Source: Thioclava sediminum (GTDB taxonomy: Bacteria > Pseudomonadota > Alphaproteobacteria > Rhodobacterales > Rhodobacteraceae). Taken from it: DNA of 64,000 nucleotides. Shown one piece after another: positions 30,337-39,631 of this stretch. The translations under genes were made by a program, and so were the position numbers. The notes below the pieces were generated by a model, which was given only the letters and a program-made list of their open reading frames with translations, made no database searches and was not told the DNA's origin. The stretch lies in the NCBI RefSeq assembly GCF_002020355.1, contig NZ_MPZV01000004.1:248001-312000 (forward strand), given 5' to 3'. The first letter of the stretch is position 1, and every line of letters starts with the position of its first letter.

Positions 30337-31479
30337 TCAGAAAGAGCCGCGCGGCAGCGGCGTCGTGCCCTTGTTATAGGGCGTCCAGTCCTCGACATCC
30401 GGGTAGTATTTCCGCCGCCACGCCCGCACGCGCGGGTTCATCCGGCGCCGCCAGAGCGGCGGGATCATCGCGAGCGCCGTCATGCCGGGATAGCCGAAGG
30501 GCAGCTGCGGGGCTTCCTCGGCATCGTAGGTCTGCAGGAGCGGGAAGCGGCGGTCGGGTTTGTAATGGTGATCCGAATGGCGCTGCAAATTGATCAGCAG
30601 CCAGTTCGAGGCCATGTGATCGGCGTTCCAGCTATGGCGCGGCAGGACATGCTCATAACGCCCCTCGCCCTTGTATTGCCGGGTCAGGCCGTAATGCTCG
30701 ACATAGTTGGTCAGTTCCAGCTGCCAGATCGCGAAGAGCGCCTGCAGCAGAAACAGACCGAGCCCCAACCAGCCGCCCAGTAGCGCCGCCACGATCAGCG
30801 CCAGCGCTTGCAATGCCCCGTAGCGCCAGAACGGGTTGGAGCGGTGCCAGACCGGGCGGCCCGCGCGGCTCAGTTTCAGCTTCTCGGCTTTCCAGGCGGA
30901 GCGGGGGCATTCGAAAATCACCCGCCAGAAGAAGCGGTGAAACCCCTCGTTATAGCGCGCCGAGACCGCATCGCGGGGCGTGCCGACCCAGAGGTGGTGG
31001 ACCAGCAGATGCTCGGTCCGGAAATGGGAGTAAAGGACGCTCGCCAGCAGCAGATCGCCCAGCCAGCGTTCCAGCTTGCTTTTCTGATGCAGCAATTCGT
31101 GGGCGTAGACGATGCCGATCGTGCCCGAGATCACGCCTGTGCCGAACATCAGGGCGACGATCTCGAAGTCGTTCAGGTGATCGGTATGCGTCACCCACCA
31201 GATCGTGCCGAAGATCACGGCCGCCTGAATCGGGAACCAGACCAGCGTGATCGCGCGATACCAGAACAGCTCGGCTTCGGGCGTTTCGGTGTCGGGCTGA
31301 TCCTCGTTGCGGCCGAGAAGCTGGTCGAGCACCGTCGTCAGCCACCACGCATAGGCGGGCAGCAGGATCAGGGTCCAACCGCCGAACCACGCCTCGATCC
31401 CCGCCAGAGGCACGGTGCCGAGCGACAGCCAGAAGGGCAGGGCGTGAGAGGGGCGGCGGATTTCGTCGCGGCTGGACAT
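30337..31479 (-). CDS. alkB: Alkane 1-monooxygenase (AlkB-type membrane diiron hydroxylase)
   Basis: This integral membrane diiron enzyme hydroxylates medium-chain alkanes at the terminal carbon. The 380-residue product has about six hydrophobic segments and the eight-histidine pattern: HELLHQ (Hist-1; most relatives have HK at the end), EHLLVHH (Hist-2), the NYVEHYGL HYG motif and LQRHSDHHY (Hist-3). The HYG and LQRHSDHH motifs set it apart from ordinary fatty-acid desaturases. Rubredoxin and reductase genes are not adjacent. Substrate range cannot be told from sequence. Confidence 0.9.
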   Translation of the reverse strand: MSSRDEIRRPSHALPFWLSLGTVPLAGIEAWFGGWTLILLPAYAWWLTTVLDQLLGRNEDQPDTETPEAELFWYRAITLVWFPIQAAVIFGTIWWVTHTDHLNDFEIVALMFGTGVISGTIGIVYAHELLHQKSKLERWLGDLLLASVLYSHFRTEHLLVHHLWVGTPRDAVSARYNEGFHRFFWRVIFECPRSAWKAEKLKLSRAGRPVWHRSNPFWRYGALQALALIVAALLGGWLGLGLFLLQALFAIWQLELTNYVEHYGLTRQYKGEGRYEHVLPRHSWNADHMASNWLLINLQRHSDHHYKPDRRFPLLQTYDAEEAPQLPFGYPGMTALAMIPPLWRRRMNPRVRAWRRKYYPDVEDWTPYNKGTTPLPRGSF

Positions 31480-31537
31480 CGGAGCCTCGTGAGCGATGCG
31501 GGCGAGGTCATACTAGCCGAACGCTAACCCGATACAA

Positions 31538-32590
31538 TCATTCAGCTTGCGGCCATTCGGCGCTTTGGGCGGCATCCCAGACCTTGCGCATCAGGGTGGG
31601 CAGATCGCCGGGGCGGAAATCGGCGCGCGGGGTCACGGCGTCGGTCTCGGTGCGGGTGACGTGAACCTGCAGGATCAGGTGGAAATGGGTGAAGGTATGG
31701 CGCACCTCGACCGGAGAGAGCGTCCAGTCGGCCTGCATCGGCGGAGCGGGTGTCGGCGCCTCGGACCAATCCGAGCCGGGAAAGCCCAGCGTGCCGCCCA
31801 GAAGCCCCTTGTCGGGGCGGCGTTCCAGCAGCACGTCGCCCTGACCGTTCATCGCGACATAGGCGAAGCCGCGGCGGGTGGGCTTTTCCTTCTTCGGGGC
31901 TTTGCGTGGCAGCGTCTCGGCGATCCCGGCAGCGCGGGCGGTGCAGGAATCAATGAGCGGGCAGATGCCACAGGCCGGATTGCGCGGCGTGCAGATCGTC
32001 GCGCCCAGATCCATCATCGCCTGCGCGAAATCTCCGGGTCGGTCCTCGGGCGTGATCTGTGCCGTCAATTCGGTCAGCTCCGCCTTCGCGCTAGGCAGCG
32101 GCGTGTCGACCGAGAAAAGCCGCGAGACGACGCGCTCCACATTGCCGTCGACCACGGCGACCGGCTCGTCATAGGCGATGGCGGCGATCGCGGCGGAGGT
32201 GTAGGGGCCGATGCCGGGCAGCTTTTGCAGCTCTGCCGCCGTCTCGGGGAAGCGCCCGTCCAGCTCACCCGCCACGACACGCGCGCATTTCAGCAGGTTG
32301 CGGGCGCGGGCGTAATAGCCAAGCCCGGCCCATTCGGCCATCACGTCGCCATCCTCGGCTGCTGCGAGTGCACCCACATCGGGCCAGCGCTCGGTGAAAC
32401 GGCGGAAATAATCGCGCACGGCGGCGACCGTGGTCTGCTGCAGCATCACCTCGGACAGCCAGACGCGATAGGGATCGGGCCGTTCGCCCTCTGCACGATC
32501 CGCAGGCGACACGCGCCACGGCATGACGCGGGCATGTGTATCGTACCAGGTGAGCAGGGTTTCGCCGATTGCCCCTTTACCGTCACGCAA
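31538..32590 (-). CDS. mutY: A/G-specific adenine glycosylase MutY
   Basis: MutY removes adenine mispaired with 8-oxoguanine. The 350-residue product has EVMLQQT, the helix-hairpin-helix LPGIGPYTSAAI (about 122-133), the catalytic Asp in VDGNVERV, the iron-sulfur cluster cysteines in C-x6-C-x2-C-x5-C (CTPRNPACGICPLIDSC) and a C-terminal Nudix-like 8-oxoG recognition domain. No ATG fits; the start is a TTG at 32590 with GAGGGGAG 8 nt upstream. It is divergent from the DUF721 gene. Confidence 0.94.
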   Translation of the reverse strand: MRDGKGAIGETLLTWYDTHARVMPWRVSPADRAEGERPDPYRVWLSEVMLQQTTVAAVRDYFRRFTERWPDVGALAAAEDGDVMAEWAGLGYYARARNLLKCARVVAGELDGRFPETAAELQKLPGIGPYTSAAIAAIAYDEPVAVVDGNVERVVSRLFSVDTPLPSAKAELTELTAQITPEDRPGDFAQAMMDLGATICTPRNPACGICPLIDSCTARAAGIAETLPRKAPKKEKPTRRGFAYVAMNGQGDVLLERRPDKGLLGGTLGFPGSDWSEAPTPAPPMQADWTLSPVEVRHTFTHFHLILQVHVTRTETDAVTPRADFRPGDLPTLMRKVWDAAQSAEWPQAE

Positions 32591-32674
32591 TGTTTATGCT
32601 CCCCTCTTGCCGACCGGTTGGCCCGGCCCGATGTGCTTCCTAGAATGGGATGGATCAAGAGGAACCGCCCACGA

Positions 32675-33223
32675 ATGAAAAAAAGCGACCCGCAAAAGAC
32701 GCCTTCGCGGCGAATGCGTGGCTTTGAAGCCGCGGGCGGACTGCTGCGTAACCGTATCCGCGCCGCGGGTGAAGCGCGTGGGTTTGCGGTCTCGCGCCTG
32801 CTGACCCACTGGGCGGAAGTGGTGGGCCCGGACACCGCCGCGCAATGCCGCCCGGTGAAGATCGGCTACACCAAAGGCGGCTTCGGTGCGACCCTTACCC
32901 TCCTGACGACCGGAGCGGCGGCGCCCATGCTGCAGATGCAGTTGCCGCAAATCCGCGACAAGGTGAATGCCTGCTACGGCTATAACGCGATCTCGCGCAT
33001 TTCGCTGACGCAGACCGCGCCGACCGGCTTTGCCGAAGGTCAGGCGCAATTTGCACCGAAACCCAAACCCGAACCCCGCAAACCGGACCCCCGCGTCGCC
33101 GAAGCGGCGAAGGCGCAGGTGGCCGATTGTGGCGATGCCGATCTCAAATCGGCGCTGGAAGAACTGGCAAGAAACGTTCTATCGAAGTCCGCAGAGCGGG
33201 CTGCACACAAGAAAGGCAGATAG
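32675..33223 (+). CDS. DUF721 (DciA-like) domain protein
   Basis: The 182-residue product has an N-terminal DUF721 domain (about 20-110, FAVSRLLTHWAEVVGPDTAAQCRPVKI and LQMQLPQIRDKVNACYGYNAI) followed by a Lys/Pro-rich linker and a helical tail. DUF721 proteins include DciA, the loader of replicative helicase in bacteria without DnaC, so a DNA-replication role is possible but unproven here. GAGGAA lies 10 nt before the ATG at 32675; an in-frame ATG at 32645 is an alternative. The DsbA-like gene starts immediately after its stop. Confidence 0.82.
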   Translation: MKKSDPQKTPSRRMRGFEAAGGLLRNRIRAAGEARGFAVSRLLTHWAEVVGPDTAAQCRPVKIGYTKGGFGATLTLLTTGAAAPMLQMQLPQIRDKVNACYGYNAISRISLTQTAPTGFAEGQAQFAPKPKPEPRKPDPRVAEAAKAQVADCGDADLKSALEELARNVLSKSAERAAHKKGR

Positions 33224-33901
33224 ATGAGCAAAACTCTTTCGATCCTCGGCGGCGCGGCTGTCATGGGGCTTCTCGCGACGGGCGGCTGGTATGCCAGCCA
33301 ACACAGCGAGGCGAGCCTGATCACTGCGGCCCAAGCGCAGGAAGCCACGGCGAACAAAGATGTCGAGACTCTGCCCGACGTGGTTCTGGGTCAGGAAGAT
33401 GCGCCGGTCACCGTGATCGAGTACGCCTCCTATACCTGCCCGCACTGTGCCGAATGGCATAAGGTCGAGTATCCGCAGCTGAAGAAGAACTACATCGACA
33501 CCGGCAAGGTGAAGTTCATCCAGCGCGAAGTCTATTTCGACAAGTTCGGTGTCTGGGCCGGTCTGATCGCGCAATGCGGTGGCGATCCGAAATATTACGC
33601 GATCTCGGACATGATCTATAACAAGCAGAAGGACTGGATCGGCGACGGCAAGCCGCAGACCATCGCGGACAACCTGCGTAAGATCGGCCTGCAGGCCGGG
33701 CTGAGCAACGATCAGGTCACCGCCTGCATGAACGACGAGAAGCGCGCCGAGCGGATGGTCGCGACCTTCCAGAAGAACGCGGGCGACGACAAAATCGATG
33801 CGACGCCGACCTTCATCATCGACGGCGAGAAGCATTCCAACATGGCTTGGGACGACTTCAAGAAAATCCTCGACGACGAGCTGGCGAAGCAAGCCAACTG
33901 A
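33224..33901 (+). CDS. DsbA-family thiol-disulfide oxidoreductase
   Basis: The 225-residue protein has an N-terminal signal or anchor (about 5-28), then a DsbA-type thioredoxin fold with the active site CPHC in YTCPHCAEWHK (about 71-75) and the cis-Pro segment DATPTFIIDG near the C-terminus. It is periplasmic and probably oxidises or isomerises disulfides. It abuts the DUF721 gene, an arrangement common in Rhodobacterales. A good terminator follows the stop. Confidence 0.92.
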   Translation: MSKTLSILGGAAVMGLLATGGWYASQHSEASLITAAQAQEATANKDVETLPDVVLGQEDAPVTVIEYASYTCPHCAEWHKVEYPQLKKNYIDTGKVKFIQREVYFDKFGVWAGLIAQCGGDPKYYAISDMIYNKQKDWIGDGKPQTIADNLRKIGLQAGLSNDQVTACMNDEKRAERMVATFQKNAGDDKIDATPTFIIDGEKHSNMAWDDFKKILDDELAKQAN

Positions 33902-33921
33902 TCCCGGCGACAGATGTTGAG

Positions 33922-33950
33922 AAGGCCGGTCCCGTGGGGCCGGCCTTTTT
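33922..33950 (+). terminator. Rho-independent terminator after the DsbA-like gene
   Basis: An 11-bp stem AAGGCCGGTCC / GGGCCGGCCTT (one G-U) with a CGTG loop and TTTTT tail. It separates the gene from the convergent lpxK, whose stop codon is at its outer edge. Confidence 0.88.
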
Positions 33951-34939
33951 CATATCCCGAGCCGGTCGAGCGCTGCGTCGAGCGCTGTAGGGTCGTCTAT
34001 CTCGAGCCGCACCGGCAGGGCGAGTACCTTCGGGCGGAAGCTTTCCGGCAGGCGCACCGCGTCCTTTTCGGTCGTCACCATCTGCGCGCCGAGCGTGTCG
34101 GCCTCTGCCTCGATGCGCTGCAACAGGCGGGTCGTGAAAGGCTGGTGGTCTTCCAGCGCCTCGCCGCGCAGTAGGTTTGCCCCGAGGCTACGCAAGGTGG
34201 CGAAGAATTTCTCGGGATGGCCGATGCCTGCGAAAGCGAGGACGGGAAGGCCCTCCCAATCCATGCCCGTCTGCAGCGGGGCGAGCTGTCCCGTCAGGCG
34301 TGGTTTCGAAATTCTGGAACTCCAGAAATTGGCGAATTCAACCTGTGCAGCTTCCGGCCCGATCGATAGCAGAAAGTCGGCACGGGCCATTCCGGCCTCG
34401 ATCGGTTCGCGCAGCGGCCCGGCAGGCAGGCAGCGCCCGTTGCCGAAGCCCTTATGCGCGTCGACCACCACGATGGAGAGGTCCTTGTGCAATGCGGGGT
34501 TCTGATGGGCGTCGTCGAGCACGATCACCTGCGCTCCGGCCGCGACCGCCGCCTGCGCCCCGGCGGCCCGGTCGCGCGCGACCCAGACCGGCGCGAAGGC
34601 CGATAGCAGTAGCGGCTCGTCTCCGGTTTCCTCGGCGCGGTGGCTGCGCTCATCGACCTGCACCGGCCCTTCGAGCGATCCGCCATAGCCGCGCGAGACC
34701 ACATGGGCGGTCACACCGCGCGCGGCCAGCCGTTGCACCAGCCAGATCACCGTCGGCGTCTTGCCGGTCCCGCCCGCGTTGATGTTCCCGACCGAGATCA
34801 CCGGCACGTTGAGCCGCAGTCCCGGCTGTGCCACGCGCCGCTTCGTCATCGCCGCGTAAATCGCGCCGAGCGGCGACAGCAGGCGCGCGCGAAGGCCCGG
34901 CGCGGCGGGGGCATTAAACCAGAAGCCGGGCGCGCCCAT
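33950..34939 (-). CDS. lpxK: Tetraacyldisaccharide 4'-kinase
   Basis: LpxK phosphorylates the lipid A precursor at the 4' position on the inner membrane. The 329-residue product has the N-terminal MGAPGFWF amphipathic start, the P-loop [14 protein letters not shown] (about 51-64) and the VVSRGYGG motif. The ATG at 34939 shares one base with the kdtA stop (TGATG). It lies at the end of the DUF4170-kdtA-lpxK operon, consistent with lipid A/Kdo assembly. Confidence 0.93.
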   Translation of the reverse strand: MGAPGFWFNAPAAPGLRARLLSPLGAIYAAMTKRRVAQPGLRLNVPVISVGNINAGGTGKTPTVIWLVQRLAARGVTAHVVSRGYGGSLEGPVQVDERSHRAEETGDEPLLLSAFAPVWVARDRAAGAQAAVAAGAQVIVLDDAHQNPALHKDLSIVVVDAHKGFGNGRCLPAGPLREPIEAGMARADFLLSIGPEAAQVEFANFWSSRISKPRLTGQLAPLQTGMDWEGLPVLAFAGIGHPEKFFATLRSLGANLLRGEALEDHQPFTTRLLQRIEAEADTLGAQMVTTEKDAVRLPESFRPKVLALPVRLEIDDPTALDAALDRLGI

Positions 34940-36177
34940 CACGCCACCCGTGCGGGCTGGGTGCCCGACAGGATCTCGGCCAGATCGCGGGCGATGGTCT
35001 CCACCGCGCCGGCGCCGCCCGAGGTCACCGCCCAGGCGTTATGGGCCAGCTGCGCGGAGCGTTCCGGCGCGATCAGGTCCGCGACCACTTCGGGCAGATC
35101 CTCAGGAACCACGACGCCCCGGCAGGCTTTCGCAGCCTCGAGCCGCAGGTAATCTTCGCGGAACGGCGCAAGTTTCGGGCCGTGCAGGATCGCCGAACCA
35201 AGCGCCGCCGCCTCAACCGGGGAACGCGGAGCCCGCGCCGTCCCCGACAAGGTGCCGCCCATATAGCTGAGCGCGGCCAGCCGATACCAAAGCCCGTATT
35301 CCATCGCGTCGTCGGCAATGAAAATTTCGGTCGTCAATTCCGGTTCGCCCTCGAGCGACCGGCGCGCGACCGACCAGCCCTCGGCGGTCAGCTGCGCGGC
35401 GAGGGCCTCGCCTTGGGATTCGTCATCCGGTGCAAGCAGAAGCAGCAGCCGATGCGCGTGGCGCTGGGCGTAGCGATGGGCCGCCGTCACCGGGCCGATC
35501 TCGGCCTCCGGTACGGCAGCGGCCAGCCAGACCGGGCGTGCGCCCATCGACTCGGCCATCGAGGTGCGCTCTGCTTCGGAGCCGTAAAGCGGCTGCGGCG
35601 GTTCGCCGAGCGCGCCGTCATTGACCACGATGACCGGCCCATTCAGTTTGTCGCCCACCCGTTCGAGGCTCGCCTCATCGCGCAGGTAGATGCGGTCGAT
35701 CCGGCCCAGCAATGTCAGCGAGACGTCATCGAGGCGCAGCCCATCCTCACCGCCGAGTTTCGCATCGGCCAGAACGCTGGCGATGCCGCGTTTCTGCGTC
35801 TCCGCGATCAGGGCGGCGGGCAGCGTGTCGTCCATGATGAGCACGAGATCGGGGCGCCATGCATCCAAGACCAGACGGACTGATGCCGGACGATCCTCGG
35901 GGGTGGGCCGGAAATAGACCTCTTCGGGTAGCCCGTCCGGGGCGGTCTCGCTGCCGCGCACCGTCATCGCGATGCGGATGTCGGGCATCCGTGCGGCCAC
36001 CCTGCGCGCGACCAGCCCGGCGGCTTCCGCGCATTTCCCCGCAGCCCAAATCCACAGCAGCGGGGCGTCGGCGCGCTCCTCCCCCTGACCGGCCTCGACC
36101 GCGGCTTTCGCCTTGGGTCCCGCAGGACGCAAGGCAGAGAGTTGCAGTTTGAGCCAGAGAGGAAGAGAGCGCGCCAT
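34939..36177 (-). CDS. Divergent 3-deoxy-D-manno-octulosonic acid transferase (KdtA/WaaA-like)
   Basis: The 412-residue product has the two-domain GT-B layout of Kdo transferases, in the operon position of kdtA next to lpxK and DUF4170. The C-terminal part (about 210-400, with [28 protein letters not shown] and [20 protein letters not shown]) fits KdtA well. The N-terminal region lacks the usual HxxSVGE motif that carries the catalytic glutamate and reads [13 protein letters not shown] instead, and no clear N-terminal membrane helix is present. The start is [14 protein letters not shown]. It may be a specialised or altered paralogue. Confidence 0.75.
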   Translation of the reverse strand: MARSLPLWLKLQLSALRPAGPKAKAAVEAGQGEERADAPLLWIWAAGKCAEAAGLVARRVAARMPDIRIAMTVRGSETAPDGLPEEVYFRPTPEDRPASVRLVLDAWRPDLVLIMDDTLPAALIAETQKRGIASVLADAKLGGEDGLRLDDVSLTLLGRIDRIYLRDEASLERVGDKLNGPVIVVNDGALGEPPQPLYGSEAERTSMAESMGARPVWLAAAVPEAEIGPVTAAHRYAQRHAHRLLLLLAPDDESQGEALAAQLTAEGWSVARRSLEGEPELTTEIFIADDAMEYGLWYRLAALSYMGGTLSGTARAPRSPVEAAALGSAILHGPKLAPFREDYLRLEAAKACRGVVVPEDLPEVVADLIAPERSAQLAHNAWAVTSGGAGAVETIARDLAEILSGTQPARVA

Positions 36178-36184
36178 GCCAGCC

Positions 36185-36442
36185 TTAGTTGCCGAGCTCT
36201 TCGGTGGTCGACACTTCGAGCTCTTCGTCACGCAGGCGATGCAGGTGCGCGATGAAGTAACGGGTATGGGCGTCGTCGACGGTGCGCTGCGCCTCGGCCT
36301 TCCACGCGGCATAGGCGGAGGCGTAGTTCGGATACATCCCGACGATATGGATATCGTCGACATTCTTGAATTCGGTGCGGCTCGGGGTCACCAGCTCGCC
36401 GCCGAAGACGAGGTGAAGACGTTGCGGGGTCGGTTTGGCCAT
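36185..36442 (-). CDS. DUF4170 domain protein
   Basis: The 85-residue product (QRLHLVFGGELVTPSRTEFKN and VGMYPNYASAYAAWKAEAQRTVDDAHTRYFIAHLHRL-type segments) is a small soluble protein regularly found next to kdtA in Alphaproteobacteria. The ATG at 36442 has AGGAG 7 nt upstream; an upstream in-frame start is less likely. It is first in the operon with the kdtA-like and lpxK genes. Its function is unknown. Confidence 0.82.
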   Translation of the reverse strand: MAKPTPQRLHLVFGGELVTPSRTEFKNVDDIHIVGMYPNYASAYAAWKAEAQRTVDDAHTRYFIAHLHRLRDEELEVSTTEELGN

Positions 36443-36529
36443 AAGAACTCCTGTCGGCTTTTCTGCGGCGCAGAGATTACGCTTTGCCCCCACGCTTCAC
36501 AAGGAGAGGGCCGGGGCCGCACGTAGCCG

Positions 36530-37351
36530 TTACCGCGCCAGTCCCTGAGACTCCAGATATTCCGCGCCTTTTCGCACGCCAATCTCGTCGTTCACTTCCA
36601 AAATCAGGCGCGGCATCTTCGGCAGCTTGCCAAGCGCCTTGAAGACCGAGTGCCACGCGATCGTGCCTTCGCCGGGGTGCCAGTGCCGGTCGCCATAGCC
36701 GTCGATATCCTGCAGGTGGACATGCTCCAGCGCCGCGCCTGCCGCATGGACGAACACATCGACCGGCGGCGCGCCGCAGCGGCGATGCATGAACTGTGCA
36801 TGGCCCGTATCGAGCGAGACCTTCACCGCTTTGCTCTTCATCTTCGCGGCCAGTTCGACACGCAGGTTCGGCGTGATGTCCTCGCAATTCTCGATGACCA
36901 GCGTCACGCCCAACTCCTCGGCGCGTTCGATCACCGGGGTCAAGACATAGCGCACGCGTTCGACCTGAATGAACGCGTTGGCGGGGTTCTGCTCCAGGTC
37001 GGCCTCCTTCCAGAGCGTGTAGGGCGAATGGATCACCATCTGATCTCCGCCCAGCTCCGCCGTGATTTCCAGCACCCGCAGCATCCGGGCGCGGATGACC
37101 TCGATAATCTCGGAATCGGCGCAGTCGATATTGAACGAGGTGAAGGGCCCGTGCAGCCCCAGCCGCCCGGTATAGCCGTCGAGCAATTCCTTCGTCCGCG
37201 CGACCATCTTGCGCAGATCCGCATCCGTGGCGTTCGGCCAGCAGAAGCTCTGCAATTCCAGATCGCGCTGGTCGTTCAGAATCCAGTCGCGATGATGCGC
37301 GAGCATATCGAGGCTCAGCGCAGCGCCGAGCAGCGGTAATTCCTTGGCCAT
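36530..37351 (-). CDS. Sugar phosphate isomerase/epimerase-like TIM-barrel protein
   Basis: The 273-residue product belongs to the xylose-isomerase-like/AP-endonuclease-2 TIM barrel superfamily. Candidate metal ligands are in RLGLHGPF, VIHSPYT, VIENCED, SLDTGHAQF, HVHLQDIDGYGDRHWHPGEGT and ILEVND, in the order expected for the fold. The substrate is not evident. GGAGGA stands before the ATG. It is divergent from zapE with about 77 bp between the starts. Confidence 0.82.
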   Translation of the reverse strand: MAKELPLLGAALSLDMLAHHRDWILNDQRDLELQSFCWPNATDADLRKMVARTKELLDGYTGRLGLHGPFTSFNIDCADSEIIEVIRARMLRVLEITAELGGDQMVIHSPYTLWKEADLEQNPANAFIQVERVRYVLTPVIERAEELGVTLVIENCEDITPNLRVELAAKMKSKAVKVSLDTGHAQFMHRRCGAPPVDVFVHAAGAALEHVHLQDIDGYGDRHWHPGEGTIAWHSVFKALGKLPKMPRLILEVNDEIGVRKGAEYLESQGLAR

Positions 37352-37428
37352 GGGGTCCTCCTCCGGATCGGATGCTCGCGCAAGCCGCGGGGCTTTTCAA
37401 TCCCGTGAGCGCGCTATATCGGAACGTC

Positions 37429-38520
37429 ATGAAACGCAGTCTGCCCGAGTTTTACGAGAGCATGGTGGAGAACGGGGACCTCAACCCCGATCCCGCCCAA
37501 CGCGCCATTCTGCCCGAACTGGAGCGTGTGCGCCGCGCGCTGGAAGAGGCGCCTGCGCCGGAGCCGGTGAAACGCGGGCTCTTCAAGCGCAAGATCAAGC
37601 CGGTCGAAGGCGTGCGCGGCCTCTATATCTGGGGCGGTGTCGGGCGCGGGAAATCTATGCTGATGGACCTGTTCTTCGGCCAGACCGACGTGCCGAAACG
37701 CCGGGTGCATTTCCACGCTTTCGTGCAGGAAGTCCAAGGCAAGCTAGACGATGCGCGCCGCGCCAACACGGTGGATGCGATGCGCCCCGTGGCCGAAGAG
37801 GTGGCGGGCTCGCTGCGGCTGCTGTGCTTCGACGAGATGCAGATCACAGACATTGCCGATGCGATGATCGTGGGTCGTCTGTTCGAGGCCCTGTTCGAGC
37901 GTGGCGTGACCATCGTCACTACCTCGAACCGGGTGCCCGAGGACCTCTACAAGAACGGGCTCAATCGCCAGCTTTTCCTGCCCTTCATTGGGCTGATCCG
38001 CGAGAAGCTCGACGTCTACGAACTGGCCTCCGAAAACGACTATCGTCAGAACCGTTTGGCAGGCCAACAGGTCTATTTCACGCCTGCGGGTCGCGAGGCG
38101 CGCGCGAAGATGGATGCGCTTTGGGATGAGCTGACCGGGGGCGATCATCACGGCAAGCTCGACATTCCGGTGAAAGGCCGCGTGGTCGAAATCCCGCATT
38201 TCCATAATGGGGTCGGCCGTGCGAGCTTCTGGGATCTCTGCGCGCAGCCGCTGGGTCCGGCGGATTACCTCGCCATCGCGGATGCGGTGAAGGTGCTGCT
38301 GCTTGACGATATTCCGCTGCTCTCGGCCTCGAACTTCAACGAAGCGAAGCGCTTCGTCACGCTGATCGACTCGCTCTACGAGGGCAAGGTCCGGCTGATC
38401 TGTTCGGCCGCGGACGAGCCCGAGCGGCTTTACGTCGAAGGCGAGGGCACGTTCGAATTCGAGCGCACCGCCAGCCGCCTGCGCGAGATGCAGGCAGACG
38501 GCTGGGCGGCTGAGGCTTAA
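37429..38520 (+). CDS. zapE: Cell division protein ZapE (AFG1-like ATPase)
   Basis: The 363-residue AAA-type ATPase has Walker A GGVGRGKSM (about 65-73), Walker B LLCFDEMQITD (about 132-142), sensor TTSNRVPEDLYKNGL and C-terminal LLSASNFNEAKRF and SAADEPERLY signatures. In E. coli the relative ZapE affects FtsZ ring stability. The ATG at 37429 (MKRSLPEFYESM) matches the family; an ATG 19 codons upstream is also in frame. Its last four bases overlap the convergent oxidoreductase gene. Confidence 0.9.
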   Translation: MKRSLPEFYESMVENGDLNPDPAQRAILPELERVRRALEEAPAPEPVKRGLFKRKIKPVEGVRGLYIWGGVGRGKSMLMDLFFGQTDVPKRRVHFHAFVQEVQGKLDDARRANTVDAMRPVAEEVAGSLRLLCFDEMQITDIADAMIVGRLFEALFERGVTIVTTSNRVPEDLYKNGLNRQLFLPFIGLIREKLDVYELASENDYRQNRLAGQQVYFTPAGREARAKMDALWDELTGGDHHGKLDIPVKGRVVEIPHFHNGVGRASFWDLCAQPLGPADYLAIADAVKVLLLDDIPLLSASNFNEAKRFVTLIDSLYEGKVRLICSAADEPERLYVEGEGTFEFERTASRLREMQADGWAAEA

Positions 38521-39539
38521 GCCAGCATTTCGTTCAGAAGCGGGCGGACCTTGGTGCCGTAAAGCTCGATCGTCTTGCGCAGATGCGCGGGGTTCTGCGG
38601 CCCGCCGCTATATTTCAGCGTGAACCGTGACAGGCCCAAGGCTTTCACCGTCCGCGCGATCTTGCGCGCCACGGTTTCCGGGCTGCCGACATAGAGCGAG
38701 CCATGCTCGATCTCCGACAGGTAGGCCTCGCGCCGGAACGGCGGCCAACCGCGCGAGCGCCCGATCATGTCATGCATCCGCGCATAGCCTTCGTAGAACT
38801 CTTCCTGCGCGATCTCGTCGGTCTCGGCGATATGACCGGGCGAATGGACGCCGATCTTGCCGGGCTTGGTGCCCATCTGGTCATGCGCGCGGTGATAGAG
38901 ATCGACATGCGGTTTGAACCGGGTCGAATCCCCGCCGATGATCGCCAGCATCAGATCCATCTGCATCGCGGCGGTCTCGACCACCGATTGCGGCGACCCG
39001 CCGACCCCGCGCCAGATCTGCAGTGGCGCCTCGGGGCGCGGATAGACGGTGACGTTCTTAAGCGGCGGGCGCATCTGCGCGTCGAAGCTGACCTTCTCCT
39101 GCGTCGCGAGCAGATGCAGGATCTGCGACTTCTCGGTGAACAGCGCCTCGTAATCGTTCAGGTCGAGCCCAAAAAGCGGGAAGCTCTCGGTAAAGGAGCC
39201 GCGCCCGATGGTGATCTCGGCCCGCCCCGGCGCCAGCGCGTTCAGCGTCGCGAAACGCTGGAAAACGCGGATCGGATCATCCGAGGACAGCACCGTCACG
39301 GAGGTGCCCGCCTTGATCTTCTCGGTGCGGGCAAGGATCGCCGAGAGGATCGGCTCGGTCGAGGAGATCGCGAAATCCGGGCGGTGATGTTCACCGAGCC
39401 CGATATAGTCGAGCCCGACCTGGTCGGCGAGTTCGCCTTCGGCCAACGTGTCGCGGATAACCTCGGCATGGCTTTGCAGCAGGCCGTCCTCCCCGCGCGT
39501 CACATCGCCGAACGTGTCGATCCCAAGCTCAAGCTGCAT
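38517..39539 (-). CDS. LLM-class flavin-dependent oxidoreductase (luciferase-like)
   Basis: The 340-residue product is a bacterial luciferase-like TIM-barrel flavoprotein. Family marks include GLDYIGLGEHHRPDF (about 42-56), VTVLSSDDPIRVFQRFATLN and ITIGRGSFTESFPLFG. The reaction (monooxygenase or F420/FMN reductase) and substrate cannot be read from it. AAGGAG precedes the ATG. It is a single gene, converging on zapE by a four-base overlap. Confidence 0.88.
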   Translation of the reverse strand: MQLELGIDTFGDVTRGEDGLLQSHAEVIRDTLAEGELADQVGLDYIGLGEHHRPDFAISSTEPILSAILARTEKIKAGTSVTVLSSDDPIRVFQRFATLNALAPGRAEITIGRGSFTESFPLFGLDLNDYEALFTEKSQILHLLATQEKVSFDAQMRPPLKNVTVYPRPEAPLQIWRGVGGSPQSVVETAAMQMDLMLAIIGGDSTRFKPHVDLYHRAHDQMGTKPGKIGVHSPGHIAETDEIAQEEFYEGYARMHDMIGRSRGWPPFRREAYLSEIEHGSLYVGSPETVARKIARTVKALGLSRFTLKYSGGPQNPAHLRKTIELYGTKVRPLLNEMLA

Positions 39540-39631
39540 GGTGGTCTCCTTTCCTGTTCACGCGAAGATAGGCGCGCAGGCGCAGGTCAGCCACCGGTAT
39601 CCTCGCACAGACTCCGTGCGAGACCGCAGCC

